Shown here: positions 37,696 to 48,905 of the stretch, piece after piece
Layout: every line of letters begins with the position of its first letter
Numbering within the stretch: the first letter of the stretch is position 1
Assembly (NCBI GenBank): GCA_026686845.1
Contig: JAIVEN010000011.1
Location: 24,600,501 to 24,664,500 of the forward strand
Direction: 5' to 3'
From: Adenanthera pavonina
Lineage: Eukaryota; Streptophyta; Magnoliopsida; Fabales; Fabaceae
DNA: 64,000 nucleotides
The notes under the pieces: model-generated
The model's database searches: none
The model's input: only the letters and a program-made list of their open reading frames with translations
What the model was told of the DNA's origin: nothing
Translations under genes and position numbers: made by a program

Positions 37696-38430
37696 AGGCC
37701 AGCTGAACTAACACCTATGACATGGGAACAGTTTAAGGAATGGTTCTTTGCATACTACGTCCCTCTGACCTTAATGATGCAGAAGGAGGCTGAGTTCCTA
37801 GCTTTCCAGCAAGGGAATCTGTCAGCGGACGACTATATTAATCAGTTCTTGGACTTAGCCAAGTATTCCACTTATCTAAATAATTACCCTGATGATAGGT
37901 GGATGGCTCAGAGGTTGTTTGAGGCAACCCATCTAGAGATAAAGGAGTGGCTATCTGTGGTGGAGTTTGTGTCCTTTGAGGACTTGTGTACAAAGATACA
38001 TGCCCTATCCAGGCAGATGAAGGAGGCTGAGGAGCATAGATGGAATTCCATGATTTGGGCCTTTTCTCACCTAGGACTTACAGGAGAAATCAATAAAGGA
38101 AGTGGTTCAAGTAGTGGTAGCAGCAGTGGCATCATAGGTTCTAGTGGAGGAAGAGGTTGTTATAATAGAGGCCACCATGGTAAAGGTAAGGTAGGTTTGA
38201 TAGAGATCAGTCCAACAGAGGTCGGTTTGGCAGAGGACCCTTTCATCGAGAAGGCTTTGACCAGGGGAGTTCTAGTTAGAGTAAATATGCAGGGAGAGAT
38301 TCAGCTCCATCCCAGTACAATTCAGGTAGTGCATCAAATCCGTACACAAAATGCGGGTTCAACTATGGTGACCGTCCATGCGTAATTTGTTATAATTGTA
38401 GGAAAGCGGGCCATATGTCATGGAATTATT

Positions 38431-41400
38431 AGGAGCCAAGGCATGATGATGCGATGAGAATGACCATGATGCCAAGACGAATCTTTGCCATCATTCAACA
38501 GGAAGCGGATGCAGCGCCTAACTTGATTGGAGGTAAACTTAAGCTCAATGGTCACTCTATTCATGCTTTGTTTGACTCAGGTGCATCGTATTCCTTCATT
38601 TCTTTTGATTGTGCTCGGAGATTGGGTATTGTGGCAATGCAATTGCCTTTTGAGTTGTCGGTATCCACACCAATGGGAGTTTCATTAAGAACTGCTCAAG
38701 CTTGTCTAAATTATGTGGTTCATTTTGAGCACCGAAGAACTACCTTGGATCTAATCTGTTTGCCTCGCAAGAGATTGATGTGATAATTGTGATGGATTGG
38801 ATGGAGGCGAATAATGCCATTCTTGACTATACTCAGAAGACTGTGTCTTTGCTTATGAATATCCCTTGTGTTGAAGGGAATGAGAATGTTTGTTTATCCT
38901 TTGCCCAAGCTAACATGTATCTAAGGAAAGGATATCAAGGTTTTCTGGTTTTCTTCCCTGTGAATGTGGATATGGAAGGTGGTGTTGAAAGATACTCGAT
39001 TGTGAATGAATATCTTGATGTGTTTCTAGAAGAGATTACCGGTTTGCCACCACCAAGAGAACTGGAGTTTTCCATTGATTTGGTGCTCGGGACAAGTCCT
39101 ATTTCAAAGGCTCCATATCGAATGACACCGTCTGAATTGAAAGAACTCAAGAAGCAAATTGATGATTTGTTGAAAAGGGGTTTTATCAGACCTAGTGTCT
39201 CACCTTAGGGAGCTCCAATATTGTTTTCCAAGAAGAAGGATGGTAACCTCAGATTATGCATTCATTACAGGCAGTTGAACTGAGTGATAATCAAGAATAA
39301 ATATCCTTTGCCTAGGATTGAGGACTTGATTAATTAGTTGGCCAGTGCCTCCATTTTCTCAAAAATCAATTTGAGATCAGGATACCATTGATTGCGAGTG
39401 TGTGCTGAAGATGTGCCTAAAATGACTTTTCAAACTCGATATGGTCATTATGAGTTTTTTGTGATGCCATTCGGGTTAACCAATGCCCTAGCAATCTTCT
39501 TGGATTATATGAACAGGGTGTTTCAGCTGTATTTGGATAAATTTGTGGTGGTGTTTATTGATAACATTCTGATCTACTTTAAGAGTGAGGAAGAGCATGT
39601 GCTCCATCTTCAGATTGTGTTGCAAGTATTACGGGATCTCCAATTGTATGCTAAGCTCAGTAAATGTGAGTTTTTGCTATGGGATGTGAAATTTCTGGGT
39701 CATGTGATTTTTGCAGAAAGAGTGGTAGTAGACCCTAGTAAAGTGGAAGAGGTGTTAAATTAGGAGCGATGACGATCAATAACTGAAATTTAGAGTTTTC
39801 TGGGATTGACTAGATACTACCGAAGGTTCATTAAGGGATTCTCTCAGCTTGTTATGCCATTGACTAGACTCATCTGTAAGGATCGATCTTTCATTTGGGA
39901 TTATAGATGTGAGAGAGCATTCCAAGAGCTGAAAGGTTTGTCTAACGTCCACCCCAGTGCTCATTATCCCTAACCCATTGGAGCCATTCACAGTTTACAC
40001 ATATGCCTCTAAAAAAGGTCTAGGGAGTGTTTTGATGCAGTAAGGCAGAGTCGTCGCGTATGGTTCAAGGCAGTTAAGGCTTCATGAGGAGAACTATCCT
40101 ACTCATGACCTTGAGCTAGCGACCGTAGTGTTTGCTTTGAAATTGTGTAGGCATTGACTCTATGGCGCTCAGTTTGAGGTGTTCAGTGATCATAAGAGTT
40201 TGAAGTATTTGTTTGATCAGAAGAAATTAAACATGAGGCAAAGGCGTTAGGTTGAGTTCCTGGCGAACCATGAGTTCACTTTGAAGTATCATCCTGGGAA
40301 AGCCAACATTGTGGCGGATGCGTTGAGTAGAAAGTCGATCCATATAGCCACAATGATGATAAGGGAATAGCAATAGCTGAAAAGCCTGAGAGATATGAAG
40401 TTATCCATTAATGTCCATCCTGGAGTACTAGTAATGAGTTCCATCAGTGTATCAAACAATTTGTTGAGGAACATTTGCTATGCTCAGTTGGAGGATGACT
40501 ATCTTTTGGGTATTCGGGAACAAATTGAAATGGCGGAGACCCAGAACTTTGATATTTTGGAGGATGGTATCATCCAATACCATGATCGGATTTGTGTGCC
40601 AAATGTTATAGGATTGCCAGAAATTATTTTGGAAGAAACTTATAAGAGCAGGTATACTATTCGCCGAGGTACCACCAAGATGTACCAAGATTTGAAGTGT
40701 GGTTATTGGTGGCCAAATATGAAAAAGGACATCGCAAAGTATGTAACAAGATGTCTAATATGTTAGAAGGTAAAGATTGAGCACTAATTGCTTGCAGGTA
40801 CGTTGCAACCTTTGGAGATCCAGGAGTGGAAATAGGATAGTGTTTCCATGGATTTTGTGATTGGATTACCAAGGACCTCTTTAGGACACAATGCGATATG
40901 GGTCATTGTAGACAGGTTGATGAAGTCGGCCCATTTCCTTCCAATTTGAGAGACTATTTCAATGGAAAAGTTGGCTCAGTTGTATTTGAATGAGATTATG
41001 AGGTTGCATGGAGTCTTGATGGATATTATGTCAGACAAAGATCCTAGATTTACATCCAGGTTTTGGAAATCCCTTCAAAAGGCCATAGGGACGAAATTGA
41101 GTTTTAATACTACTTATCACCCTCAATCTGATGGATAGACTGAATGGACAATTCAGACTCTGGAGGACATGCTGTGGGCGTATGTTCAAGACAACAAAGA
41201 CAATTGGGATCAGTTTCTGTCATTGGTTGAATTTGCCTATAACAACAGTTTCCACTCGAATTTGCAAATGGCTCCGTATGAAGCATTGTATGGCAAGAAA
41301 TGTAAATCGCTATTATGTTGGGTTGAACTCGGTGAAAGGAGTCATTTGGGCTCAATTATTGTGGATCAAACCTCTCGGCAAATAGAGAGTATTTGTCAGA

Positions 41401-41598
41401 AGCTTCTTACTGCTCAGAGTCGATAGAAGAGTTATGCAGACAGGAGAAGAAGATCATTGGAGTTTAATGCGGGAGATTATGTGTTTTTGAAGGTCACTCC
41501 TACTACTGGTGTTGGAAGATCGATTCAAACAAAGAAGCTTGCTGCATGGTATATGGGTCCATGCCAAATTATGGAACAAATTGGGCTAGTAGTCTATT
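38431..41598 (+). pseudogene. Chromovirus protease, reverse transcriptase, RNase H and integrase (broken)
   Basis: The protease D-S-G-A-S is at about 38575. Reverse transcriptase runs from about 39020 to 39760, with K-K-K-D-G, F-x-V-M-P-F-G-L-T-N-A, and F-I-D-N at about 39557 where F/Y-x-D-D is required. The RNase H region is about 39830-40330, with many stops and frameshifts. The integrase zinc-binding end is near 40690-40766. The integrase core lies at about 40840-41320, with P-R-T-S near 40872, S-D-K-D-P-R-F near 41030 and W-T-I-Q-T-L-E-D-M near 41146. Stops lie at about 39207, 39283, 39337, 39391, 39762, 40764, 41137 and 41424. It is cut at 41598 by copia B. Confidence 0.88.
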
Positions 41599-44051
41599 TG
41601 TTAGGTTGGTTGGTCACCCAAGCAGGGGTAAATTGGGTGATGCCGGATTTTTGCCCTTTTTGGATCAGAACTCAATTTCACTAAGAGTGCAGCAAAATAA
41701 GGATAAATAGAAAGAATTGTGTGCAGCAACTAAATAGAGAAAATGAAGAATAATACACAATAATTTATACTAGTTCAGCCTAACCACTTGGCCTACATCC
41801 AGTCCCCAAGCCACTACTTGAAATTTTCAACTATATCTTACAGGTTTGATCAGGGCACCTGTGAAGCCATTCTCCCCACACCCTTACAAGATGTGTAACT
41901 CCCTTAATGTTTCGCCACACTAAGATTCTACCTAGAATATGTAGAAGGAAATGTTTACAGAATAAAAACTCTCTTGAAGAGTAGATAATATATTGAAAGC
42001 TCATTCTATTGAGGTGAGTTTTTCAAACAATGCTGAGATAAAAAGATTTTACAAATTATTGCAGCATTTTCGCATAAACTCTCTTAAAATTGTTACTCAT
42101 AAGTTCAAATGATGTTCTATTTATAGATTTGTAGTGTAACTAGATGTTTGACACAAGATCTAGCCGTTATAGACGTTACCCAATGATTACTCTGCAAAAA
42201 TAGTCATTCATCAACCACATTTAATGCGTTGACACTCTGAAATTTGAATTTTGGGTGTCAACAGACAAATTTCGCAGAGACCATAAGTTAAAAACTTTAA
42301 TGTTGAACTGCGAAGTTTGTTTGTTCTAAAGTAAAATTTGAATTTTCATCTTTGACAAATGTTTTTGTGTTAGAACATACGAATTTTCATGTTTAAAGTT
42401 CTTTTGGTAAGTGTGAACAAATGTTTCATATTGCTACAGTGCCTTCAAAGTTCAGATTTTGGTGCCCAAAATTCGTCTATCAGTGAGCAACTCAATATGG
42501 CACAGGTTCTTCCTTTTGAAATTTGGATGTGAAAATTTGTTTATTGGCTGTTTCAGAAGTATTTTCACATTTTGGAGTTTCGAAATTCAAATTTTGAAAG
42601 CCAAAATTTTTCTGTTAGACTTGAAGTTCGAATTTCAGAAGCCAAAATTTGTCTATCAGTGGCAAGCTCCACATAACACAAAAGTTCTCTTTGAAATTCA
42701 AGTTCCAGAGACTCAAAATTCATCTATCGGAGGTGGAACCTCTATAACTTCGAACTTTGCACTGTAGACAATTTTGTAAAATTTGTAACTCTCTCATTTT
42801 AACTCCAAATCAAACAAATGACCTATGGTTGGAAATCTTTCAATGTCTACTTTCAAATGAAAAAGTTTCACTTCAAAAAAAAAAAAGTATTCTATGAGAT
42901 ATGATCAAAATAATGATAGGAGGTCAAAACTGAAAATTGATATCTCACTACTCAATTTTAAATGACCATATCTTTTTCATATGACTTTTATTTTGAGTGA
43001 AATAACCTTCTTTGAAAATCTTATTAAGTATAATTTCATATGAAATAAGCTTCACATCAATGCCATATATATTTTGAGAGAGGTATTAAAAGCACTAATC
43101 AAAGGTCAAACTCTAGATTCTTGAAAACCATATTTCACTATGTTTAAAAGCAAGAATGTATTACTTTGATAACTAAAACTTCTTGAGCTAATCAAATGCA
43201 ATTGTAATTCATTGAGTTTTATTTTAAAGTTCAAATTTTGAAATCCAAAATTTGTCTATCAGAGAGACTGACTTTGAACTCTTTTTATATTTTAATTTCA
43301 GACGAACTTTTACATGACTTCAGATGAATTATTGCACTTTCCACTAATTATGCTTGACTCGAAATTCTAATTTCAACACGTGAAATTCGTTTGTCAGAGC
43401 TGATATCTCTGGAACTTTGAATTTTAGTTAGCAAATTTTGAATTTTCAACAAAATACTCAAGCATTAACTTCAAAATTCGTCTATCATTCAGTATTTTTC
43501 AACTTTAACGTATGCTAACATCAGATTTACTTAATCTAACTCATTTAAAATATATGGTAATAAGATTAAGTAATTTTTAAAGATTAATCCTACCTCAATA
43601 CCTAAGTGGAAACAAAATATACCTAGTGACTAGGTCTTCAAATATTGAGTTCCACTTCCACTTGGTCATTTCCTTCTTGGCATGCTTCCTTCTGATCTTT
43701 AATTTTTAGAGCGTCCTTTATCTTCTTCTTTTTTGAGTGAGGCATGATATTGATTTCCATTTCTATATTCCAATGCTTACTCTTATTACTTGGACTATTC
43801 TACATTTAATATATTACATTTACAAACTAAGTAGTTAGTACAGTTTATATATCCAACTTATATTATTCATTGTAAAAGTACAATGGATATATTTGCACAT
43901 AGCATGATATATGCATTATAATCATAATTAAATACATGCTAATGCATATTTTACTTCTTTAAGGAACATTATATATGTCACATATAACACATTTGTTCCT
44001 TATTACTCTATATTTGTCATCATTAAAACTTATGTTATACTAAATCTTACA
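41599..44051 (-). repeat. 3' LTR of copia B (full length, 2453 bp)
   Basis: It matches 47344-47960 at both ends: 41599 to about 41880 corresponds to 47344 to about 47670, and about 43770-44051 to about 47675-47960. The middle ~1.8 kb is present only here. It is AT-rich with repeated CAAAATTTGTCTATC-type motifs around 42460-43480. An open frame at 42459 has no recognisable product. Confidence 0.87.
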
Positions 44052-45669
44052 ATCTCTCCCTTTTTGATGATGACAAATTACTAATGAAAAACATGCTTAA
44101 TAAATGATTAACACATATAATGTAGTTTAATTCAGATAATTCCAGATTAAGCATATGCATATTTTTCAAACTTCTCCCCCTATTTGACATGAACAAAAGG
44201 TTTGAAGAATAACAAGTATTTTTTCTCCCCTTATTTGTAAGGTTGTACCAATAAGCATAGATGTCTAGGGTGTTTCAAGCACAGATAAAAATATAGACTT
44301 AAATATAAATCATCATCAAAACTTATTATACACTGTACGTTCAGACTATGTCAAATTTTACTGATATTAAAATTGATACCTATTGTTACCAATCATCTTC
44401 AAAATTGATACTAATTGTTGGTGATATTCAAAACTAACATTAGTTGCTGCTTGAAACTATTATGATACCAAATGTTATGATACTTTTTGTTAAGATGATT
44501 ACGATATGCACGCATCGCAAGAGGTATCTCAGAGTTATAGAGTTGTTACCTTCTTTCTTTAGGATCAAGGAGAGATGTTGAGGCATCATTTGCTTCTTTT
44601 AGCAAGTTAAGATCAAGCAACAGAACTCTTAACAATAAAATTAGGTGAGCTAAAGTATAAAAAAATTAATTTTAGAAAATGCTTCCCCTCAACCTATGCA
44701 TTTCATAAAGATAAAACAAAAAAAACATAATGCATCAAATAAGCATGTTCATTCAATCAGTACATGATATAGGCATTATGATTCAAGTTTTTCTTTTAAA
44801 ATTAGAAAGATCCTTTTTTTAAAAAAAAAAACCTTTACATGCAAATTTACAAGCTCCCCTTAAGCATGAGCATTTATTCAAATATGTATGCTTTTCAAAC
44901 CATGACTTAAATCAAAATCAATATACAAGGGGAATTTTGAAAAGCACACAAGGTTGGTTATACAAATAGAGAAATGAACTTGTGCAAATATTGAACTTTA
45001 CAGTAAGCACCATCATATTCAAATAATTCATTATTTGAACGAGAACCATACTTTATTTTAATACCCTCAAATAACAGCACCAACCAAGCATATATATATA
45101 TATATGAAAATTTGTTAAACACTTACAAACTAGCTTGGTTAATAGCTAATATCTTCCATTATCAGTATGATTCCAATTGAGCACATCAGATACTTCATCT
45201 TTATAAGGCTTTCATCATTTAGCCCAAGGAGTACCTGCAAAAGTAGAAGGGAAAATCCTTTTTCTTTCTTTAGTACCTTTTTTGACTTGGATCCACTAAA
45301 GGTCAATTTGAACATATAGGACCAGAGTTCAATCTTACCAAATTATATATATATATAACACAATAATTGAAAAGGGTAAGGATCAAAGGTTACCAAAGAT
45401 TATTTCCTTGTTATTCTTAGCTTGTATGCAATGTAGTATTCCTTATGTCTTCTTTTTGCATATAGGCCAATGCCTCTTGAATTTTTGCTCTTTCTCTTCT
45501 CAAGGTAAGTAGTATGGTTTCCATTTTAGTTGCTTCCTTGAGATGAGTGAGAAAATTGCTTCCAGTGCTTCTCCATGTGATTTGTGGTTGCAGTTTTGGA
45601 GTTTTGAGAAGTTTTGCTTTTCAACATCCTCTTTCTTGCACTAATGTATTCTTTCTTCTTGGATTGGTT
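44052..45669 (-). other. Copia B internal region without recognisable pol
   Basis: This lies between the purine tract and the gag relic, where a SIRE element would carry about 4 kb of pol. I see no copia pol motif. The stretch is AT-rich with an AT run at 45088-45106. A deletion of pol is the simplest reading. Confidence 0.55.
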
Positions 45670-47290
45670 CTATATACATGAAACACTTGAAGAACATTTT
45701 GGTACCCTCTTGTTTCTGGGTCCAGGAGGGTTAGTGGTATTCTTTGGAACCCATTTCATGCTTTTACTCAAATCATTTCTCCTTATGCTGCATAGATAAG
45801 CAATAATGCCATTTTTTCCACAATATGTGCATGATGGTAAGCTAGGCATTATATTAGGCACAAAGAATTTCGAACAGGATTTATTTTTCCCTTTGGACTC
45901 ACTCTTATAGCCAGCACCTAACTTGTCAAACTTAGAATTTTGTTTGCCAAGTGAAATATTTAACTTATCCTTTTCTTGGGTGAAATTGGCTATTACTCTA
46001 GACAATTCCTCTTTTTTTTATTTAATATATTACATGTAACACAAGAGGAAGTGTGTGTGTGGGTTTCACAGATATTTTCTAAATCATTTATTTTCTGTGT
46101 AAGTGATTCCTTTTCAGTCTTTTCAAATTGCAATTCATTTTCTAAGGAAATCACTTTCTTTTTACTGAGTGCAAGTTCTTTAGCTAATCTAATCAGTTCA
46201 TCATGCATTTCATTGTAAGCAACTTGCAACTCATCAATAGAGAATTCAGAATCAGATTCAGAGTCAAAATTTGATACCTCATCATTGGATAGTGCCATCA
46301 AGCATGGATAGGTATCCTCATCATCTTCTTCTGAACTATTACCATAAATTGGAGAGGTATATGCCACTTTAGCTTTTTCACTTTTCTTTTCTGCAAATAT
46401 TCCTCTCCTCTTTGACTGGTACTTGAGCTTATTTGCATGGCAGAAGTGATTTTGTTCCTAAAGCTCCTTCTTGTTGATTTTGAGGAATTTTCCAAATATG
46501 ATGGTCAACTATTTTTGCTTATCCTCCTCATCATCACTGCTGCTATTATTAGTTTCATCATTAGTATCATCATCTACTGAGCTCTGTGATGCAGTAGCTT
46601 TGAACATCAGCATTTTTCCTTTGTTTTGCTGCTCCCACGGAAGGTCTAGTCTCTCTTCATGTTCAGTAAGGCTTCCAAACAATGCAGTGACATATTGATA
46701 TGATTCTCCTCTTGTTTCTTCAATAGCTGTCACTTTTGGTTGTCATTCTTTGGGTAGAGCTCTGAGTATTTTACATACTTGCTCTTTTTGTGTAAAGCTC
46801 TTTCCCAAAGCTACTAGAAGTTTAATAATGTGAGTAAAATGAATTTGAAATTCTTTAATAGGCTGACCATTGTTCATCTTGAAGGCTTTATATTTAGATG
46901 TGAGAGAGCTGAGCCTATTCTCCTTGACTCCCTTGGTTCTTTCATGAGCAATCTCTAGAGCATCCTATATTTTCTTTGCTGTGTTACAATTTGAAACTCT
47001 GAAGAATTCATCTTGTGAAAGAGAACTGACCAAGGAGTGCTTTGCCATGAAGTTTAGTAGGACTCTTCGCTTATCTTCACCATCCCATTCTGCTTCTGGC
47101 TTCTTTCTGTATGTGCTATCATTTTGCATTTTCTTTGGCAAAAGTCACCCTTCTGTATAACAGACCAGATATCTAGGTCAATGGATTAAAGATAAATCAT
47201 CTTCCAGTATCTATAGTGTTCACCATTGAAGCCTGGAAGTCTGTTGACATTGTTCCCCTATGGCAGTATGTTTTCTCCAAAACCAGCCAT
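45670..47290 (-). pseudogene. Copia B gag (SIRE-like), broken
   Basis: On the minus strand it starts M-A-G-F-G-E-N at 47290. It shows F-N-G-E-H-Y-R-Y-W-K in the first 40 residues, as in UBN2-type copia gag, an acidic Ser/Asp/Glu segment near 46510-46600, and a predicted coiled coil (E-L-Q-V-A-Y-N-E-M-H-D then Lys/Glu-rich) near 46080-46240. A knuckle-like C-T-Y-C-G-K-N-G-I-I-A-Y-L-C near 45790-45835 has lost its histidine. Several stops and frame changes separate the pieces. Coiled-coil gag with an acidic tract is typical of SIRE elements. Confidence 0.8.
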
Positions 47291-47330
47291 TTTGCTCTCG
47301 GATGATTAGATCCTTTGCTAGGAGTCCTTA

Positions 47331-47341
47331 CTCTAATACCA
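47331..47341 (-). other. Primer-binding site of copia B
   Basis: It reads TGGTATTAGAG on the minus strand, a one-base variant of the tRNA-Met site, next to the 5' LTR boundary. Confidence 0.85.
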
Positions 47342-47343
47342 AT

Positions 47344-47960
47344 TATTAGGTTGGTTGGTCAACCAAGAGAGAGGTGAATTGGGTGATGCAGGATTTTTGT
47401 TCTTTTTGGATCACAACCTAATTTCACTAAGAGTGCAGTAAAACAGGGATAAACAGAGAGAGTTATGTACAACAAATGAATAGAGAAGATGAAAAACAAT
47501 ACATAACAATTTATACTGGTTTAGCCCAACCACTTGGCCTACATCCAGTCCTCAAGCCACTACTTGGGATTTTCAACTATATCCCACAAGTTTGATTCGA
47601 GCACTTGTGAAGCCTCAGTACATCCCACAAGTTCAGTAGGTACTTGTGAAGCCACTCTCTCCATACCCTTATTCCAATGCTTACTCTTCTTACATGGACC
47701 ATCCTACATTTAATATATTACACTTACAAATCAAGTAGTTAGTCTAGTTTATATATCCAACATATATTATTCATTTGTGAAAGTACAGTGGATATATTTG
47801 CATATATCATGATATATGCATTATAACCATAATTAAATACATGCTAATGCACATTTTATTTCTTTAAGGAACATTATATATGTTAGATACATAGGATGCA
47901 TTTATTCCTTATTACTCTATATTTATCATAATCAAAACTTAAGTTATACTAAACCTTACA
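47344..47960 (-). repeat. 5' LTR of copia B with a large internal deletion
   Basis: It is 617 bp against 2453 bp for the partner. Both ends match the partner LTR, and the junction of the deletion lies near 47670. It begins TATTAGGTTGG where the partner has TGTTAGG. Confidence 0.87.
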
Positions 47961-47973
47961 GTATTGGGTGGTG

Positions 47974-48900
47974 TGTAACATCTGACCACTACTTTGGGAT
48001 TGACGACTATCCTCACAAATCAACACAAGCCATTTCGATGTGCTTTGCCCTCACTCACATACCTCCTTCCCAAGATGTCACCTATCCTAGAATTTCTCCA
48101 AGTTAAGCATGCTTAATTGACGAGTTCTTAAGGGATAGGCTACCGAAAAAGATAGATACACTTTGTTGGTATAAGTAGTACCTATCAATTCTTTTAGGCT
48201 TTCCTTTAACTGTATGATCCCATACCTATATAGTCTCTGGATCCCTCTCATTCCGGTATGTATTCAATTCATTCATATACCCCTCCCGCTTACAAGCTTG
48301 CCATGAGCCGCTCATTGTTTGTGCCTTATTACTTTTTATTTCACAACTCCTTTCTTGTACCAGCGATCACTCCCCACCCTCATCAGTGCCCGGATGTCAC
48401 ATGCCCATGAGCTTTCGTGTGGTTCATCCTCGAACCAAACCATATTGAGAGAGGTCGGGCTCTAATACCAACTGTAACGTTCACTTGCTTCTTTAGGATT
48501 GACGACTATTCCCACAAACCAACATAAGCCATTTCGGTGTGCTTTGTCCTCACTCACACACCTCCTTCCCCAAGAGGTCACCCATCCCAGAATTGCTTTA
48601 AGTCAAGCACGCTTAACTGAGGAGTACTTAAGGGATATGCTACTAAAAAGGTAGGTGTACCTTGTTGGTATAGGTTGTATCTATCAATTCCTTTAAGCTA
48701 TCCTTTAACCATATAGTCCTATACCTATACAGTCTCTAGATTCTTCTCATTCCGGTATGTATTCGATTCATTCATATGCCCCTCTCGCTTAGAAGCCCGC
48801 CAGGAGCCGCTCCTTGTCTTTGCCTTATCATTTTTTATCTCACACCCCCTTTCTTGCATCGACGATCACTCCCCGCCCTCATTAGCGCCCGAACGTCATA
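47974..48900 (-). mobile_element. TRIM: miniature LTR retrotransposon
   Basis: Two LTRs of exactly 428 bp each (47974-48401 and 48473-48900) flank a 71-bp internal region. The flanks are TGGTG (47969-47973) and TGGTA (48901-48905), and the chromovirus frame is restored when the element is removed. The internal region on the minus strand starts, two bases after the LTR, with TGGTATTAGAGCC, the tRNA-Met primer site. There is no coding capacity, which is the definition of a TRIM, although the LTRs are longer than in classical TRIMs. Confidence 0.9.
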
Positions 48901-48905
48901 TGGTA

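Larger units (their letters stand above)
35435..38430 (+). pseudogene. Chromovirus gag, broken and interrupted
   Basis: It begins M-S-Q-R-G-R at 35435. Stops follow at about 35563 and 35771. The capsid region (F-N-P-L-A-F-E-G near 35713, A-K-R-W-W-R near 35851) is broken near 35884 by a ~1.8-kb insertion. It resumes at about 37698 with L-T-P-M-T-W-E-Q-F-K and the retrotransposon-gag pattern to about 38080. A Ser/Gly linker follows, then a frameshift. The knuckle C-Y-N-C-R-K-A-G-H-x4-Y near 38393-38430 has lost its last cysteine. Non-functional. Confidence 0.85.
41599..47960 (-). mobile_element. SIRE-like Ty1-copia element (copia B), lacking pol
   Basis: It is flanked by CTATT (41594-41598) and GTATT (47961-47965). 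On the minus strand the LTR starts TGTAAG and ends CCTAACA. A TGGTATTAGAG primer site lies at 47331-47341, and a purine tract AAAAAGGGAGAGAT precedes the 3' LTR, typical of the SIRE/Maximus lineage. The internal region (44052-47343) is only 3.3 kb, with a gag relic but no recognisable protease, integrase or reverse transcriptase. Confidence 0.85.

Noticed and set aside
43220..43520. Repeated CAAAATTCGTCTATC phrases as regulatory sites
   Set aside because: They are scattered and degenerate within one LTR, and without a second full LTR copy I cannot tell conservation from low complexity.
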